A DNA stretch of 47,325 bases, taken from the NCBI GenBank assembly GCA_945925985.1, contig CAMELV010000032.1, positions 1-47,325 on the forward strand, read 5' to 3'. This document shows, piece after piece, positions 26,277-37,475 of this stretch. The notes beneath the pieces are model-generated. The model was not told the origin of the DNA, ran no database searches, and saw nothing but the letters and a program-made list of their open reading frames with translations. The position numbers and the translations under genes were made by a program. Origin of the DNA: Comamonas sp. lk (GTDB lineage Bacteria; Pseudomonadota; Gammaproteobacteria; Burkholderiales; Burkholderiaceae_C). Numbering within the stretch: position 1 is the first letter of the stretch; each line of letters begins with the position of its first letter.

Positions 26277-26492
26277 TCAGACCCGGGTGGTCTGGTAATA
26301 ACGCTTGACGTGCTCGCTCAGTGAGTAACCACCGCCCTTTTCAGGCGCCGGTTTGGGCACCGGTTTGGGCGCAACAGCCACGGCCGCTGGGGCTGGTGCC
26401 TTGACCAGGCTGGCCGACGCTGCGGCTGCACCGGCGGCAGAGGCAGTCAAAAAGAAGCTGCGGCGCGAGGTTTTGCCAGAACTGTCGGACAT
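26277..26492 (-). CDS. Small Tat-signal protein of formate dehydrogenase loci
   Basis: This 71-aa protein begins with a twin-arginine signal (TSRRSFFLTASAAGAAAASAS), then an Ala/Pro/Val linker (PAAVAVAPKPVPKPAP), and ends in GYSLSEHVKRYYQTTRV. This matches the small formate dehydrogenase region TAT target family found next to fdhA genes. The ATG at 26492 follows AGGAGA; a start at 26540 upstream of that site is rejected. The conserved YxxSEHVxRYYxxxR end suggests binding to another protein, perhaps FdhA during export, but the function is not established. Confidence 0.82.
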   Translation of the reverse strand: MSDSSGKTSRRSFFLTASAAGAAAASASLVKAPAPAAVAVAPKPVPKPAPEKGGGYSLSEHVKRYYQTTRV

Positions 26493-26576
26493 ATTGGTCT
26501 CCTGAAGGTGCGCCTGGCTATGCAGAGCGTTGCATAGCACCGTTTGACTTTAGCTGAAAGGAGAGCCAGCTGGTCT

Positions 26577-26612
26577 AGTATTTGGGACAACCTAGGGTAA
26601 CTACCAAGTATC
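26577..26612. promoter_or_regulatory. Imperfect dyad upstream of the fdh subunit genes
   Basis: AGTATTTGG (26577-26585) and CCAAGTATC (26604-26612) are near-complementary arms around a CCTAGG centre. They lie in the 153-bp gap between torD and the small Tat-protein gene, the largest gap in the locus. The position suits a promoter/operator for the structural subunit genes. No convincing -35/-10 pair could be fixed by eye. Confidence 0.3.
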
Positions 26613-26645
26613 CACGCCAACCATGGCGAAGAGACCCGTCGAATT

Positions 26646-27266
26646 TCAGCCGAGCATGTCAAAACCCTGGGCTTCCACGCCCATGAAAGCCCGGGTCAAC
26701 CCGGCCAGGGCGGCATAAAAACGGGCCCGGGGGTGCTGCTCGATGTCAGCGCACATCCGACCCACCCAGGGCTGCAGGTGTTGGCTGAAAAATTCACGCT
26801 GGCGGGTCAAGTTGGCCACCGCCACATCGTCACCGGCAATCAGGTAACGCATCACCTCACACAGGCAGGCCACATGGTCTTCGGTCTCGGACATGGCGTC
26901 ATCGCGTGCCAGACCCAGCGCGGCCAGGTCAGTGCGCAGGCGCGCCAGTGGTTTTTCATTGAGAAAGCCACTCAAAAAATGCGAGCCGTACAGATACACC
27001 TCGGGCTTGCCGATGCCGCCAAACAGGGCATCAAACTCTTGCGCAATGGCGCCATCTGGCAGGGTGCGCGCCATCCCGACGAGCACGCGCCAGGGTTCCT
27101 CCAGCAATGCCCCCGCCGCGGGGGCCTCGGTGGCAGCGGCGCTCAGTTGGGCAATCAGCTCAGGGCAGGGTGCTGCGTAGTACAGCAGGGACAAAACGCC
27201 GTACAACTCGGCCCGGGCGGTCTCTTCGTCGAGCGCACTGCTGGTGGGGGGGGCGTAGAGCGGCAT
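26646..27266 (-). CDS. TorD-family cytoplasmic chaperone
   Basis: This 206-aa all-helical protein has the TorD/DmsD-type features RAELYGVLSLLYYAAPCPELI, QEFDALFGGIGKPEVYLYGSHFL and CLCEVMRYLIAGDDVAVANLTRQREFFSQHLQPWVGRMCADIEQHP. It resembles redox-enzyme maturation proteins that bind the Tat signal of a molybdoenzyme and check cofactor loading before export. In this locus the client would be FdhA, or the small Tat protein. It follows the ferredoxin gene with a gap of 2 bp, so the two are coupled. The start at 27266 is natural. Confidence 0.88.
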   Translation of the reverse strand: MPLYAPPTSSALDEETARAELYGVLSLLYYAAPCPELIAQLSAAATEAPAAGALLEEPWRVLVGMARTLPDGAIAQEFDALFGGIGKPEVYLYGSHFLSGFLNEKPLARLRTDLAALGLARDDAMSETEDHVACLCEVMRYLIAGDDVAVANLTRQREFFSQHLQPWVGRMCADIEQHPRARFYAALAGLTRAFMGVEAQGFDMLG

Positions 27267-27268
27267 GG

Positions 27269-29365
27269 TCAGAGGTCGGTGATGCGGGCTTCGTTGCTGG
27301 CAGAGTGCAGGTCAATCACGCGGCAGTCGCCGCACATTTTGAGGCGCTCCAGCGCAGCGCCCTGGAACATGCTGTGCCCAGCCAGCTTGCCCAGCATGGC
27401 CTCTATGGCCTTGAGCGTGCCAAAAGGCTTGCTGCAGCGGATGCAGGCATAGGGCTTCATCTCATTCAGCAGCACCGGCTCGTTGCGTTGCGGCGCCAGG
27501 TTGAGCTGCGGCAGCAGCGCCAACGATTTCTCAGGGCAGGTGCTGACACACAGGCCGCACTGCACACAGTTTTTCTCAATAAAGCGCAATTGCGGCGCCA
27601 GCGGGTTGTCTTGCAGGGCGCTGGCCGGACAGGCGCTGACGCAGCTCAGGCACAGCGTGCAGGTGTCTTTGTTAAGCGTGAGCGCCCCCAAAGGCGAGCC
27701 GACGGCAGGCAATGCAATCACCCCCGAGCGGGTGGGCGCCTGGGCCATCAGGTGGTCAAGCGCCAGGGCCAGGGTGGCGCGCTTGTCGGCCTGTACCGCA
27801 AAACCGGCGCTGCGCGCCACACCCTGCGCCTGTGGCGCCTGCAACGCAAGGTCGAGCGACGCTAGATCACGCGCGTCGCGGGCCTGCAGCAGCCGCACAT
27901 GCTGGCCGGAAAAACCGAGCCCAGTCAAGATGGCTTGCGCCACGGCGATCTGCTCCTCCAGGGCCTGCCGGTACTGCGGAGCTTCTTCGTCGGTCAGCAA
28001 AATCCAGACCTGCGACGACCCGTAAGCGATGGCGGTCAGCCACAGCTCAAGCCCGGTGGAGGCGGTGTGCCATAGCTGCAGCGGCAGTACCCGGGCCGGC
28101 ACGCCGCGTGTGCCGTCACGCCGGCCACGCTCCAGTTGAGCAGCACGCCCAAGATCACCCAACAGCCGCACGCCACCCTGCTGGCTGTGCAACAGGAGGG
28201 CCGCGTTTTTGCCGCCGCTGCGGGCATAGTTGGCCAGCAGCGTTTTGAGCTTGACACCCTGATCGCTGGCGCGCGGGTAGCCAAAGCTCAGGGCGCCGCT
28301 GGGGCACACGGTGCTGCAGGCGCCGCAGCCGACACACAGCTGTGGGTTGACCTTGATCTGCTGGCGGCTGCGATCGCTGCTGATGGCCGAGGCCGAGCAG
28401 ACGTCGATGCAGGCCTGGCAGCCCACTTTTTCATTGCGGCTGTGGGCACACAACCGGGCCTGGTAGCCGAAAAATTTGGGTTTCTCGAATTCACCCACCA
28501 GGCCGCGCAGTTGCAACAAAACGGCCGGGCTGCGGCCGTCCCAGCGCAAATAACCTTGTGGAAGCGCGTGCTGGCTGAAGGCCGGCGTGCTGCGCAGGTC
28601 CAGCACCAGGTCAAAGCGCTCGGTCTGCACTTCAGGTGCGCGGGTGAAATCAATGGCGCCCGCGACCTGGCAAACCTTGACACAGGCCCGGTGCGACTGA
28701 CAGGCCGCCAGGTCAATCTGGTAATCGAGCCCGATCGCGCCTTCCGGGCAGGCGCTCACACAGGCGTTGCAGCGGGTGCACAGGTCCAGGTCAATCGGGT
28801 TATTGCGCAGCCAAGTCAGCTCAAAGGCGCCAAGCCAACCGACCAACGTCTGGATTTGCCCGCCCAAAACCGGGTAGCGCCGCTCTTGCTGGGCACCCGA
28901 CATGTCGCCACCCTGGGTGAACAGCGTGATGTCGAGCTCAGGGCCCAGCAGTTCGGCGGCCTGCTCGGCCGCCCCCAACTCGCCAATGATCAACAGCCGG
29001 CCGGCACTTTGGTAACTAACAGTCGCCACTGGCTCGGGCTCACTCAGGTGGGCCACCGCCAGCAGCGCGGCGATCTTGGGGCTGGCGTCTTTGGCGTCGC
29101 GGCTCCAGCCGCCGGTTTCTCGGATGTTGACAAAACGGATCGGAGCCTGCGCGCCGGGCGCCTGGCTGGCGAGCTCGCTGAACAGACGGGACTCTTGGGT
29201 ACAGGCCACCACCAGGTCTTCACCCGTGCCCAGCGCCTTGATAAATGCACCGGCCTCACGCCGACACAGGCTGCTATGCAGCGTCAGTGTCTCGTTGAAC
29301 GCCGCCCCCAGGCTCGACTTGTCCAGCGGCATGGTTTGGTTGCAGTCGCAGATCAGTGTGGTCAT
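27269..29365 (-). CDS. Multi-cluster 4Fe-4S ferredoxin-domain protein of the formate dehydrogenase locus
   Basis: This 698-aa soluble protein starts at the ATG at 29365 (MTTLICDCNQTMPLD). It has a short N-terminal CxC motif, a Rossmann-like region with LIIGELGAAEQAAELL, and then CTRCNACVSACPEGAI (about 196-206), a CQSHRACVKVC group, CAH...CQACIDVC, CVGCGACSTVCPSGAL (about 344-354), a middle segment without Cys, CTLCLSCVSACPASAL, CVQCGLCVSTCPEKSL and a closing CIRCSKPFG...CGDCR. That gives at least four complete and several partial cluster sites. Similar proteins accompany betaproteobacterial fdh genes but lack a proven role; electron transfer or cluster/cofactor supply is an inference. Its 5' end overlaps the DUF3306 gene by 92 bp. 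Confidence 0.85.
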   Translation of the reverse strand: MTTLICDCNQTMPLDKSSLGAAFNETLTLHSSLCRREAGAFIKALGTGEDLVVACTQESRLFSELASQAPGAQAPIRFVNIRETGGWSRDAKDASPKIAALLAVAHLSEPEPVATVSYQSAGRLLIIGELGAAEQAAELLGPELDITLFTQGGDMSGAQQERRYPVLGGQIQTLVGWLGAFELTWLRNNPIDLDLCTRCNACVSACPEGAIGLDYQIDLAACQSHRACVKVCQVAGAIDFTRAPEVQTERFDLVLDLRSTPAFSQHALPQGYLRWDGRSPAVLLQLRGLVGEFEKPKFFGYQARLCAHSRNEKVGCQACIDVCSASAISSDRSRQQIKVNPQLCVGCGACSTVCPSGALSFGYPRASDQGVKLKTLLANYARSGGKNAALLLHSQQGGVRLLGDLGRAAQLERGRRDGTRGVPARVLPLQLWHTASTGLELWLTAIAYGSSQVWILLTDEEAPQYRQALEEQIAVAQAILTGLGFSGQHVRLLQARDARDLASLDLALQAPQAQGVARSAGFAVQADKRATLALALDHLMAQAPTRSGVIALPAVGSPLGALTLNKDTCTLCLSCVSACPASALQDNPLAPQLRFIEKNCVQCGLCVSTCPEKSLALLPQLNLAPQRNEPVLLNEMKPYACIRCSKPFGTLKAIEAMLGKLAGHSMFQGAALERLKMCGDCRVIDLHSASNEARITDL

Positions 29366-29843
29366 GGTCGGGCTCGGGTAACTGGGGAGTTTCTGCCTCA
29401 TTGTCGTCGTCAAACAACTTCAGAAACTGGGCGCTGGCCATTTGGCGCAGCATGGCGGCCGGCAGCGGGTCCGGTAGGGAATAGTCGTCAATATAGGTGT
29501 CGAGTCGGTCCATCACATTGAACTGGGGATCAGCAAACAGCTTTTTCATGGCGGCATTGCGCACCTCAGGCGCCACGTCGCGCGCCATGTAGGGACGAAA
29601 GTCGGACGCCGGGGTGAGTTGGCGGGCGTCTTCCAGGCTGGGCGGCGGTGGCGCTGGCTCGGGCGCTGGCTGGGCACCGGTCTCCACCGCTGAGGGCGCC
29701 CCGGGCACAGGTGGATCAATGGCTGGGATAGGTGCCAGGGTCGATACCGGGGCAGGTGTCGGGGGCGGAGGCTCTGCGAGCGGCACGCCGGCGCGTTGGG
29801 CCTGCTTGCGCTGGGACCAGCGGCCCAGAAATCCGTCAACCAT
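29274..29843 (-). CDS. DUF3306 protein
   Basis: This 189-aa protein starts at the ATG at 29843 (MVDGFLGRWSQRKQAQRAG), a typical DUF3306 N-terminus. It overlaps the end of the DUF3305 gene by 8 bp. A long Pro/Ala linker (about residues 24-75) leads to the conserved part, TPASDFRPYMARDVAPEVRNAAMKKLFADPQFNVMDRLDTYIDDYS, and to an acidic KLFDDDNEAE. The last 30 or so residues are read from DNA that also encodes the start of the ferredoxin protein and look unconserved. DUF3305/DUF3306 pairs occur in formate dehydrogenase gene clusters; the function is unknown and probably concerns enzyme maturation. Confidence 0.82.
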   Translation of the reverse strand: MVDGFLGRWSQRKQAQRAGVPLAEPPPPTPAPVSTLAPIPAIDPPVPGAPSAVETGAQPAPEPAPPPPSLEDARQLTPASDFRPYMARDVAPEVRNAAMKKLFADPQFNVMDRLDTYIDDYSLPDPLPAAMLRQMASAQFLKLFDDDNEAETPQLPEPDHDHTDLRLQPNHAAGQVEPGGGVQRDTDAA

Positions 29844-30417
29844 GGCCACTGCCAACGCCACCGCCACCACGGGCCTTGTCCGTGCTGATCGAGGCGGGGT
29901 TGCCAAAGCGGTCCGTTAGGGTGCGAAAGCTTTCAGGCCGCTTGCGGCGCTTGGGCTCGGCCACATGGTGCTCGGCCACAAAGGCGCGCAGCCAGTCCAC
30001 CACGCCAGCCGGTGCCGGCACCTGCTCCACGGTTTCCTGCGCATCAAGCCAGCGCCCGGCGTCGTGGTAGCTCAGGCTGACCGCCACCGGGCGAGCGGGC
30101 GGGCCAACGTCAACTTCATCGGCATCGTCGCCCTCGTGCATGCGCCACAGCACGAAGAAGCCGGGCGTATCGGTGCTGGTGTTGAGGTAATAGCCCTCGG
30201 CATCATCCTGGAACAATTCGACCGTGAAACCTGGATGCAGCCAGCGTTCTTCATCCTCGTTTTGGTAAAGCAACCGCGGCAGCAGGCCAAAGCTGTCTTC
30301 CTGCGGCACCACGTCGGCCAGCACCCAGCGCCAGGGCTGCCAGCGGCTCATTGGGCCGTCAATGCGCTCGCGGCGCATCACGACTGCGACGGCTATGGCG
30401 GGACGGGGGGTGGGCAT
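29836..30417 (-). CDS. DUF3305 protein
   Basis: This 193-aa protein has the landmarks VVMRRERIDGPMSRWQPWRWVLADVVP, HPGFTVELFQDDAEGYYLNT and PGFFVLWRMHEG, then SLSYHDAGRWLDAQETVEQVPAP, which is the DUF3305 pattern. It is Trp-rich and has no signal or membrane segment, so it should be cytoplasmic. I start at the ATG at 30417; a GTG at 30426 is possible, and neither has a clear ribosome-binding site. The C-terminal tail (PESFRTLTDRFGNPAS and a Gly-rich end) looks flexible. It is the first gene of the minus-strand formate dehydrogenase locus, 88 bp after cbbR, and is paired with DUF3306. Confidence 0.82.
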   Translation of the reverse strand: MPTPRPAIAVAVVMRRERIDGPMSRWQPWRWVLADVVPQEDSFGLLPRLLYQNEDEERWLHPGFTVELFQDDAEGYYLNTSTDTPGFFVLWRMHEGDDADEVDVGPPARPVAVSLSYHDAGRWLDAQETVEQVPAPAGVVDWLRAFVAEHHVAEPKRRKRPESFRTLTDRFGNPASISTDKARGGGGVGSGHG

Positions 30418-30505
30418 GGCTTGCACTGTAACGGATTGCTTAAGAGCGCCGTTACAAGGTGTTTGCTAGATCAAGTCGGCGCGGAAATTGGTTCACAGCA
30501 GAAAC

Positions 30506-33200
<2,695 letters not shown>

Positions 33201-33246
33201 GCGCCGACCGCCCTGCCCCACACCATTTTCGAAGGAGAATCCCGCC

Positions 33247-33684
33247 ATGATGACCAATCCGACCGGCCGCCTGACGCAAGGCCAGTTCAGCTTTCTGCCC
33301 GACCTGACCGACGCCGAGATCACCCTGCAGATCGAGTACGGCCTGCGCAAGGGCTACGCCTGGAGCGTGGAGTACACCGACGACCCGCACCCGCGCAACA
33401 CCTACTGGAGCATGTACGGCAACCCGATGTTTGACCTGCATGACGCCGCCGGCGTGCTGCAGGAACTGACCGCCTGCCGCGCCGCCTTCCCGCGCCACTA
33501 CATCCGCCTGATGGCCTTTGACTCGACGCGCAATGTGGAAACCATCGCCATGAGCTTCATCGTCAACCGTCCGGCCGTAGAGCCCGGCTTCACGTTGGAG
33601 CGCCAAGAGGTCAACGGACGTTCGCAGCGCTACACCATCCGCGGCTACGCCAGCGCCTCGCCCGAAGGCGAACGCTACAAATAA
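33247..33684 (+). CDS. cbbS: RuBisCO small subunit, form IC
   Basis: This 145-aa subunit caps the L8S8 enzyme. Landmarks are QGQFSFLPDLTDAEITLQIEYGL, WSVEYTDDPHPRNTYWSMYGNPMFDL and YIRLMAFDSTRNVETIAMSFIVNRP. The extended C-terminus (PGFTLERQEVNGRSQRYTIRGYA) forms the beta-hairpin typical of red-type (IC/ID) small subunits; green-type ones are shorter. Two ATG codons are adjacent (33247 and 33250), preceded by AAGGAGAA. It lies 46 bp after cbbL and is cotranscribed. Confidence 0.97.
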   Translation: MMTNPTGRLTQGQFSFLPDLTDAEITLQIEYGLRKGYAWSVEYTDDPHPRNTYWSMYGNPMFDLHDAAGVLQELTACRAAFPRHYIRLMAFDSTRNVETIAMSFIVNRPAVEPGFTLERQEVNGRSQRYTIRGYASASPEGERYK

Positions 33685-33731
33685 GATAGCTATAAACCTA
33701 TATATAGCAAGGGCTGGAAGGCGATTTGACC
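33685..33731 (+). repeat. ATAGCT-type intergenic repeat between cbbS and cbbX
   Basis: This segment reads ATAGCTATAAACC, TATATATAGC, GGGCTGGAAGGCGATTTGACC and directly precedes the cbbX ATG. It resembles the copies at 2282 and 38152. The GGAAGG within it may serve as the cbbX ribosome-binding site. Confidence 0.45.
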
Positions 33732-34694
33732 ATGAACTCCCCGTTGTACGCGATACCCGGCAGCACACCGGCGCCCAGTGCAGCACCGGCCGCTGCCGCT
33801 GCGCCGGCTGCCGCCAGCGACCCGACCGCCGGCGCCCGCTCGGTCGCCGAGGTGCTGGCCGGCTCGCAGGTGGAGGCGGTGCTGCAAGAGCTCGATGACG
33901 ACCTGGTCGGTCTCAAACCAGTCAAGGCCCGCATCCGTGACATTGCCGCGCTGCTGGTGATCGACAAGCTGCGCCTCAACCTGGGGCTGGTGAGCCAGGC
34001 GCCCAGCCTGCACATGTGCTTCAGCGGCAACCCCGGTACCGGCAAAACCACGGTGGCGATGCGCATGGCGCAGATCCTGCACCGGCTGGGCTATGTGCGT
34101 AAAGGGCACCTGGTGTCGGTCACGCGTGATGACCTGGTGGGCCAGTACATCGGCCACACCGCACCCAAGACCAAAGAGGTGCTCAAGCGCGCCATGGGCG
34201 GGGTGCTGTTCATTGACGAGGCCTATTACCTGTACCGGCCCGAGAACGAGCGCGACTACGGCCAGGAGGCGATTGAGATCCTGCTGCAGGTGATGGAAAA
34301 CCAGCGCGACGACCTGGTGGTGATTCTGGCCGGCTACAAAGACCGGATGGACACTTTCTTCCAGTCCAACCCGGGCATGAGCTCGCGCATCGCCCACCAC
34401 CTTGATTTCCCGGACTACGCGGTGCCCGAGCTGCAGCAAATCGCCGGCCAAATGCTGGCGCAGCAAAACTACCGTTTCGGCGACGGCGCTGCCGAGGCGT
34501 TCGAGCGCTACCTGCAGTTGCGGCTGCAGCAGCCCCACTTTGCCAACGCCCGCAGCGTGCGCAATGCGCTGGACCGGGCACGATTGCGACAGGCCAGCCG
34601 CCTGTTTGCTGACCGCGAGCGCCAGCTCAGCGCTGACGACCTCAGCACCATTGCCGCCCCCGACATCCTGGCCAGCCGGCTGTTCCAAGCCTGA
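33732..34694 (+). CDS. cbbX: Red-type RuBisCO activase CbbX (AAA+)
   Basis: This 320-aa AAA+ ATPase removes inhibitory sugar phosphates from form IC RuBisCO. Walker A is [13 protein letters not shown], Walker B is [13 protein letters not shown], and the pore loop and sensor regions are seen in [18 protein letters not shown] and [21 protein letters not shown]. The first 45 residues are an Ala/Pro-rich low-complexity extension before [19 protein letters not shown], which starts the conserved domain. I start at the ATG at 33732; a TTG six bases earlier adds only two residues. Its ribosome-binding region is part of an intergenic repeat. It directly follows cbbS, its usual position. Confidence 0.95.
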   Translation: MNSPLYAIPGSTPAPSAAPAAAAAPAAASDPTAGARSVAEVLAGSQVEAVLQELDDDLVGLKPVKARIRDIAALLVIDKLRLNLGLVSQAPSLHMCFSGNPGTGKTTVAMRMAQILHRLGYVRKGHLVSVTRDDLVGQYIGHTAPKTKEVLKRAMGGVLFIDEAYYLYRPENERDYGQEAIEILLQVMENQRDDLVVILAGYKDRMDTFFQSNPGMSSRIAHHLDFPDYAVPELQQIAGQMLAQQNYRFGDGAAEAFERYLQLRLQQPHFANARSVRNALDRARLRQASRLFADRERQLSADDLSTIAAPDILASRLFQA

Positions 34695-34725
34695 ACCTCC
34701 AGCCTGAACACAAACGAGAAGCACC

Positions 34726-35442
34726 ATGCTACAAGCCCTAATTTTTGATGTGGACGGTACCTTAGCCGACACCGAAGCCGCCCACCGCGCCGCCTTCAAC
34801 CAGGCGTTTGACCAAGAAGGCCTGGACTGGCATTGGGACGAGGCGCTGTACACCCAACTGCTTGATGTGTCGGGCGGCAAAGAGCGCCTGATGCATTACT
34901 GGACACAGCGCCACCCTGAGGTGCGCGACGTGGATGGCGCCGGCGTGCGCGACACCATTGCCCGGCTGCACGAGCTCAAAACGGCGGCTTACGAGGCCAT
35001 GGTGAACGACGGCGCAGTCAGCTTGCGCCCCGGCGTGCTGCACCTGATCGACGCCGCCGGCCAGGCCGGCCTGCAACTGGCCATTGCCACCACCACCTCG
35101 CCGGTCAACATTGCCGCGCTGCTGCGGGGGGCCATCGGCACCGACTGGCGGCAATTTTTTGGCGTTGTGGAGGACGCTTCCACCGCCGCTGTCAAGAAGC
35201 CGCACCCGCAGGTCTACCTGCAAACGCTGCAGCGGCTGCAACTGCCCGCCGGCCAGTGCCTGGCCTTTGAAGACTCGTCCAACGGCCTGCGTGCAGCAAC
35301 AGGCGCCGGCTTGGCCACGGTGATCACGCCAACCCAATTCACGGCTGACCATGATTTCAGCGCTGCGCTCAAGGTGCTGCCCAACCTGCAAGGCGTCACG
35401 GTCGCCGACCTGCAGGCCTGGCACGCGCTTACAACACCCTAA
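34726..35442 (+). CDS. cbbY: CbbY-type HAD phosphatase
   Basis: This 238-aa HAD-superfamily phosphatase has motif I FDVDGTLADTE, motif II IATTTS, the motif III Lys in VKKPHPQVY and motif IV FEDSSNGLRAA. CbbY from Rhodobacter removes xylulose 1,5-bisphosphate, an inhibitory RuBisCO by-product. Its place right after cbbX supports the same task here: CbbX releases the inhibitor and CbbY degrades it. Length fits (about 230-250 aa). The start at 34726 follows AGAAG. It is part of the cbb operon. Confidence 0.93.
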   Translation: MLQALIFDVDGTLADTEAAHRAAFNQAFDQEGLDWHWDEALYTQLLDVSGGKERLMHYWTQRHPEVRDVDGAGVRDTIARLHELKTAAYEAMVNDGAVSLRPGVLHLIDAAGQAGLQLAIATTTSPVNIAALLRGAIGTDWRQFFGVVEDASTAAVKKPHPQVYLQTLQRLQLPAGQCLAFEDSSNGLRAATGAGLATVITPTQFTADHDFSAALKVLPNLQGVTVADLQAWHALTTP

Positions 35443-35469
35443 CCACGGCCTGACCCTCGGAGAACCACC

Positions 35470-36552
35470 ATGCCCCTGTCCGGCCGCTCAACACTGACCC
35501 AGTTTCTGATCGAGGAGCGGCGCCGTTTTCCCGATGCGAGTGGCGATTTCAATGCCCTGCTGCTCGACGTGGCGCTGTGCTGCAAGGCCATTGCCCGCGC
35601 CGTTGCTTTTGGCGAACTCGGTGGGGCCATGGGCAACCACGCGCCTGAATCGGGCGGCAGCGTCAATGTGCAGGGCGAGACACAGAAAAAGCTCGACGTG
35701 CTGTCCAACCAGATCTTCATCCGCCGCACCGAGTGGGCCGGCCACCTGGCGGGCATGGCCTCGGAAGAAATGGATGTGCCTTACCAGATTCCGGCCCAGC
35801 TGCCACGCGGCAAGTATTTGCTGGTGTTCGACCCGCTGGACGGCTCCAGCAACATCGATGTCAACGTGACAGTGGGCAGCATCTTCTCGATCCTGCGTGG
35901 CCCAGACACCGGACGCGATGTGACCGAGGCCGACTTTCTGCAGCCCGGCCACCAGCAGGTGGCGGCCGGCTACGCCCTGTACGGCCCGACCACCATGCTG
36001 GTACTGACCGTGGGCACCGGGGTGCACGGCTTCACGCTGGACCCGAACCTGGGCGAATTCATGCTGACCCACCCCGGCATCCAGGTGCCGGCCGAGACCC
36101 AGGAATTTGCCATCAACGCCTCCAACAGCCGTTTTTGGGAAGCGCCGGTGAAACGCTACGTCGACGAGTGCCTGGCCGGCAAGACCGGGCCGCGCGGCAA
36201 GGACTTCAATATGCGCTGGATTGCCAGCATGGTGGCCGAGGCGCACCGCATCCTGATGCGCGGCGGGGTGTTCATGTACCCGCGCGACACCAAAGACGCC
36301 AGCAAACCCGGTCGCCTGCGCCTGCTGTACGAGGCCAACCCGATCGGCATGATCATGGAGCAGGCGGGCGGACGCGCCAGCACCGGGCGTACCGCCGTGC
36401 TGGGGGTACAGCCCACAGCGCTGCACCAGCGCATCGGCCTGGTGTTTGGTTCTCGCAACGAGGTGGAGCGCATCGAGCGCTACCACGCCGAACCCGAAAC
36501 CGTGGCGCAGCACAACCCCCTGTTCACCGAGCGCAGCCTGTTCCGGGACTGA
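35470..36552 (+). CDS. fbp: Fructose-1,6-bisphosphatase class I (Calvin cycle)
   Basis: This 360-aa class I FBPase hydrolyses fructose 1,6-bisphosphate, and probably sedoheptulose 1,7-bisphosphate as well, in the regenerative part of the cycle. Landmarks are [18 protein letters not shown], the metal-binding [23 protein letters not shown], the substrate region [23 protein letters not shown] and [20 protein letters not shown]. Often named cbbF when in a cbb operon. At 360 aa it is slightly longer than the chromosomal Fbp of E. coli (332 aa). It follows cbbY by 27 bp. Confidence 0.96.
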   Translation: MPLSGRSTLTQFLIEERRRFPDASGDFNALLLDVALCCKAIARAVAFGELGGAMGNHAPESGGSVNVQGETQKKLDVLSNQIFIRRTEWAGHLAGMASEEMDVPYQIPAQLPRGKYLLVFDPLDGSSNIDVNVTVGSIFSILRGPDTGRDVTEADFLQPGHQQVAAGYALYGPTTMLVLTVGTGVHGFTLDPNLGEFMLTHPGIQVPAETQEFAINASNSRFWEAPVKRYVDECLAGKTGPRGKDFNMRWIASMVAEAHRILMRGGVFMYPRDTKDASKPGRLRLLYEANPIGMIMEQAGGRASTGRTAVLGVQPTALHQRIGLVFGSRNEVERIERYHAEPETVAQHNPLFTERSLFRD

Positions 36553-36585
36553 GCGACCCCATTGACTGACCACTGAAAGCGCCCC

Positions 36586-37461
36586 ATGTCTGAACGCCAC
36601 CCCATCATCGCCATCACCGGCTCCAGCGGCGCCGGCACCACCTCGGTCACGCGCACCTTTGAGAACATTTTCCGGCGCGAAGGGGTCAACGCCGCCATCA
36701 TCGAGGGCGACAGCTTCCACCGCTTTGACCGCAAGGAGATGAAAAAAAGGGCGGCTGAGGCCGAGCGGGCGGGCAACAAGAACTTCAGCCACTTCGGCCC
36801 CGAAAACAACCTGTTTGCCGAGCTGGAGACCCTGTTCAGCGACTATGCCGGCAGTGGCAGCGGCAAACGCCGCAAGTACCTGCACGACCAGGACGAAGCC
36901 GCCCCCTACCAGCAGGAGCCCGGTACCTTCACGCCCTGGGAGGTCGTGCCCGACGGCACCGACCTGCTGTTTTACGAGGGCCTGCACGGCGCTGTGGTAA
37001 CACCAGACGTCAACATCGCCCAGCACCCCGACTTGCTGGTGGGCGTGGTACCGGTGATCAACCTGGAGTGGATCCAGAAGCTGTGGCGCGACAAATCCAA
37101 GCGCGGCTACAGCACCGAGGCGGTGACCGACACCATCCTGCGCCGCATGCCCGACTATGTGAACTACATCTGCCCTCAGTTCATGCACACGCATGTCAAT
37201 TTTCAGCGCGTGCCGATGGTGGACACCTCCAACCCCTTCATCTCGCGCGACATCCCCTCGCCTGATGAGAGCATGGTGGTGATCCGCTTTGCCAAGCCCA
37301 AAGGCATCGACTTCCAGTACCTGCGCAGCATGATCGACGGCTCTTGGATGAGCCGCGCCAACACCATCGTGGTGCCCGGCGGCAAGATGGAGCTGGCCAT
37401 GCAACTGATCTTCACCCCCTTTATTTGGCGCATGATGGAACGCAAAAAGCGCGCTAGCTGA
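36586..37461 (+). CDS. prk: Phosphoribulokinase
   Basis: This 291-aa kinase makes ribulose 1,5-bisphosphate from ribulose 5-phosphate and ATP, the second unique enzyme of the Calvin cycle. Walker A-type loop: AITGSSGAGTTSVTR. Also seen are EGDSFHRFDRKEMK, FYEGLHGAVV with its acidic residue, and INLEWIQKLWRDKSKRGYSTEAVTDTILRRMPDYVNYICPQF, typical of the bacterial octameric type. Length matches (about 290 aa). Its presence with cbbLS makes a functional RuBP carboxylation shunt. It lies 33 bp after fbp. Confidence 0.97.
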   Translation: MSERHPIIAITGSSGAGTTSVTRTFENIFRREGVNAAIIEGDSFHRFDRKEMKKRAAEAERAGNKNFSHFGPENNLFAELETLFSDYAGSGSGKRRKYLHDQDEAAPYQQEPGTFTPWEVVPDGTDLLFYEGLHGAVVTPDVNIAQHPDLLVGVVPVINLEWIQKLWRDKSKRGYSTEAVTDTILRRMPDYVNYICPQFMHTHVNFQRVPMVDTSNPFISRDIPSPDESMVVIRFAKPKGIDFQYLRSMIDGSWMSRANTIVVPGGKMELAMQLIFTPFIWRMMERKKRAS

Positions 37462-37475
37462 AACGGAGACCCGCC

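Noticed and set aside
28136..29521. 461-aa plus-strand open frame
   Set aside because: It is antisense to the multi-cluster ferredoxin, whose regular Cys motifs prove the other strand is coding.
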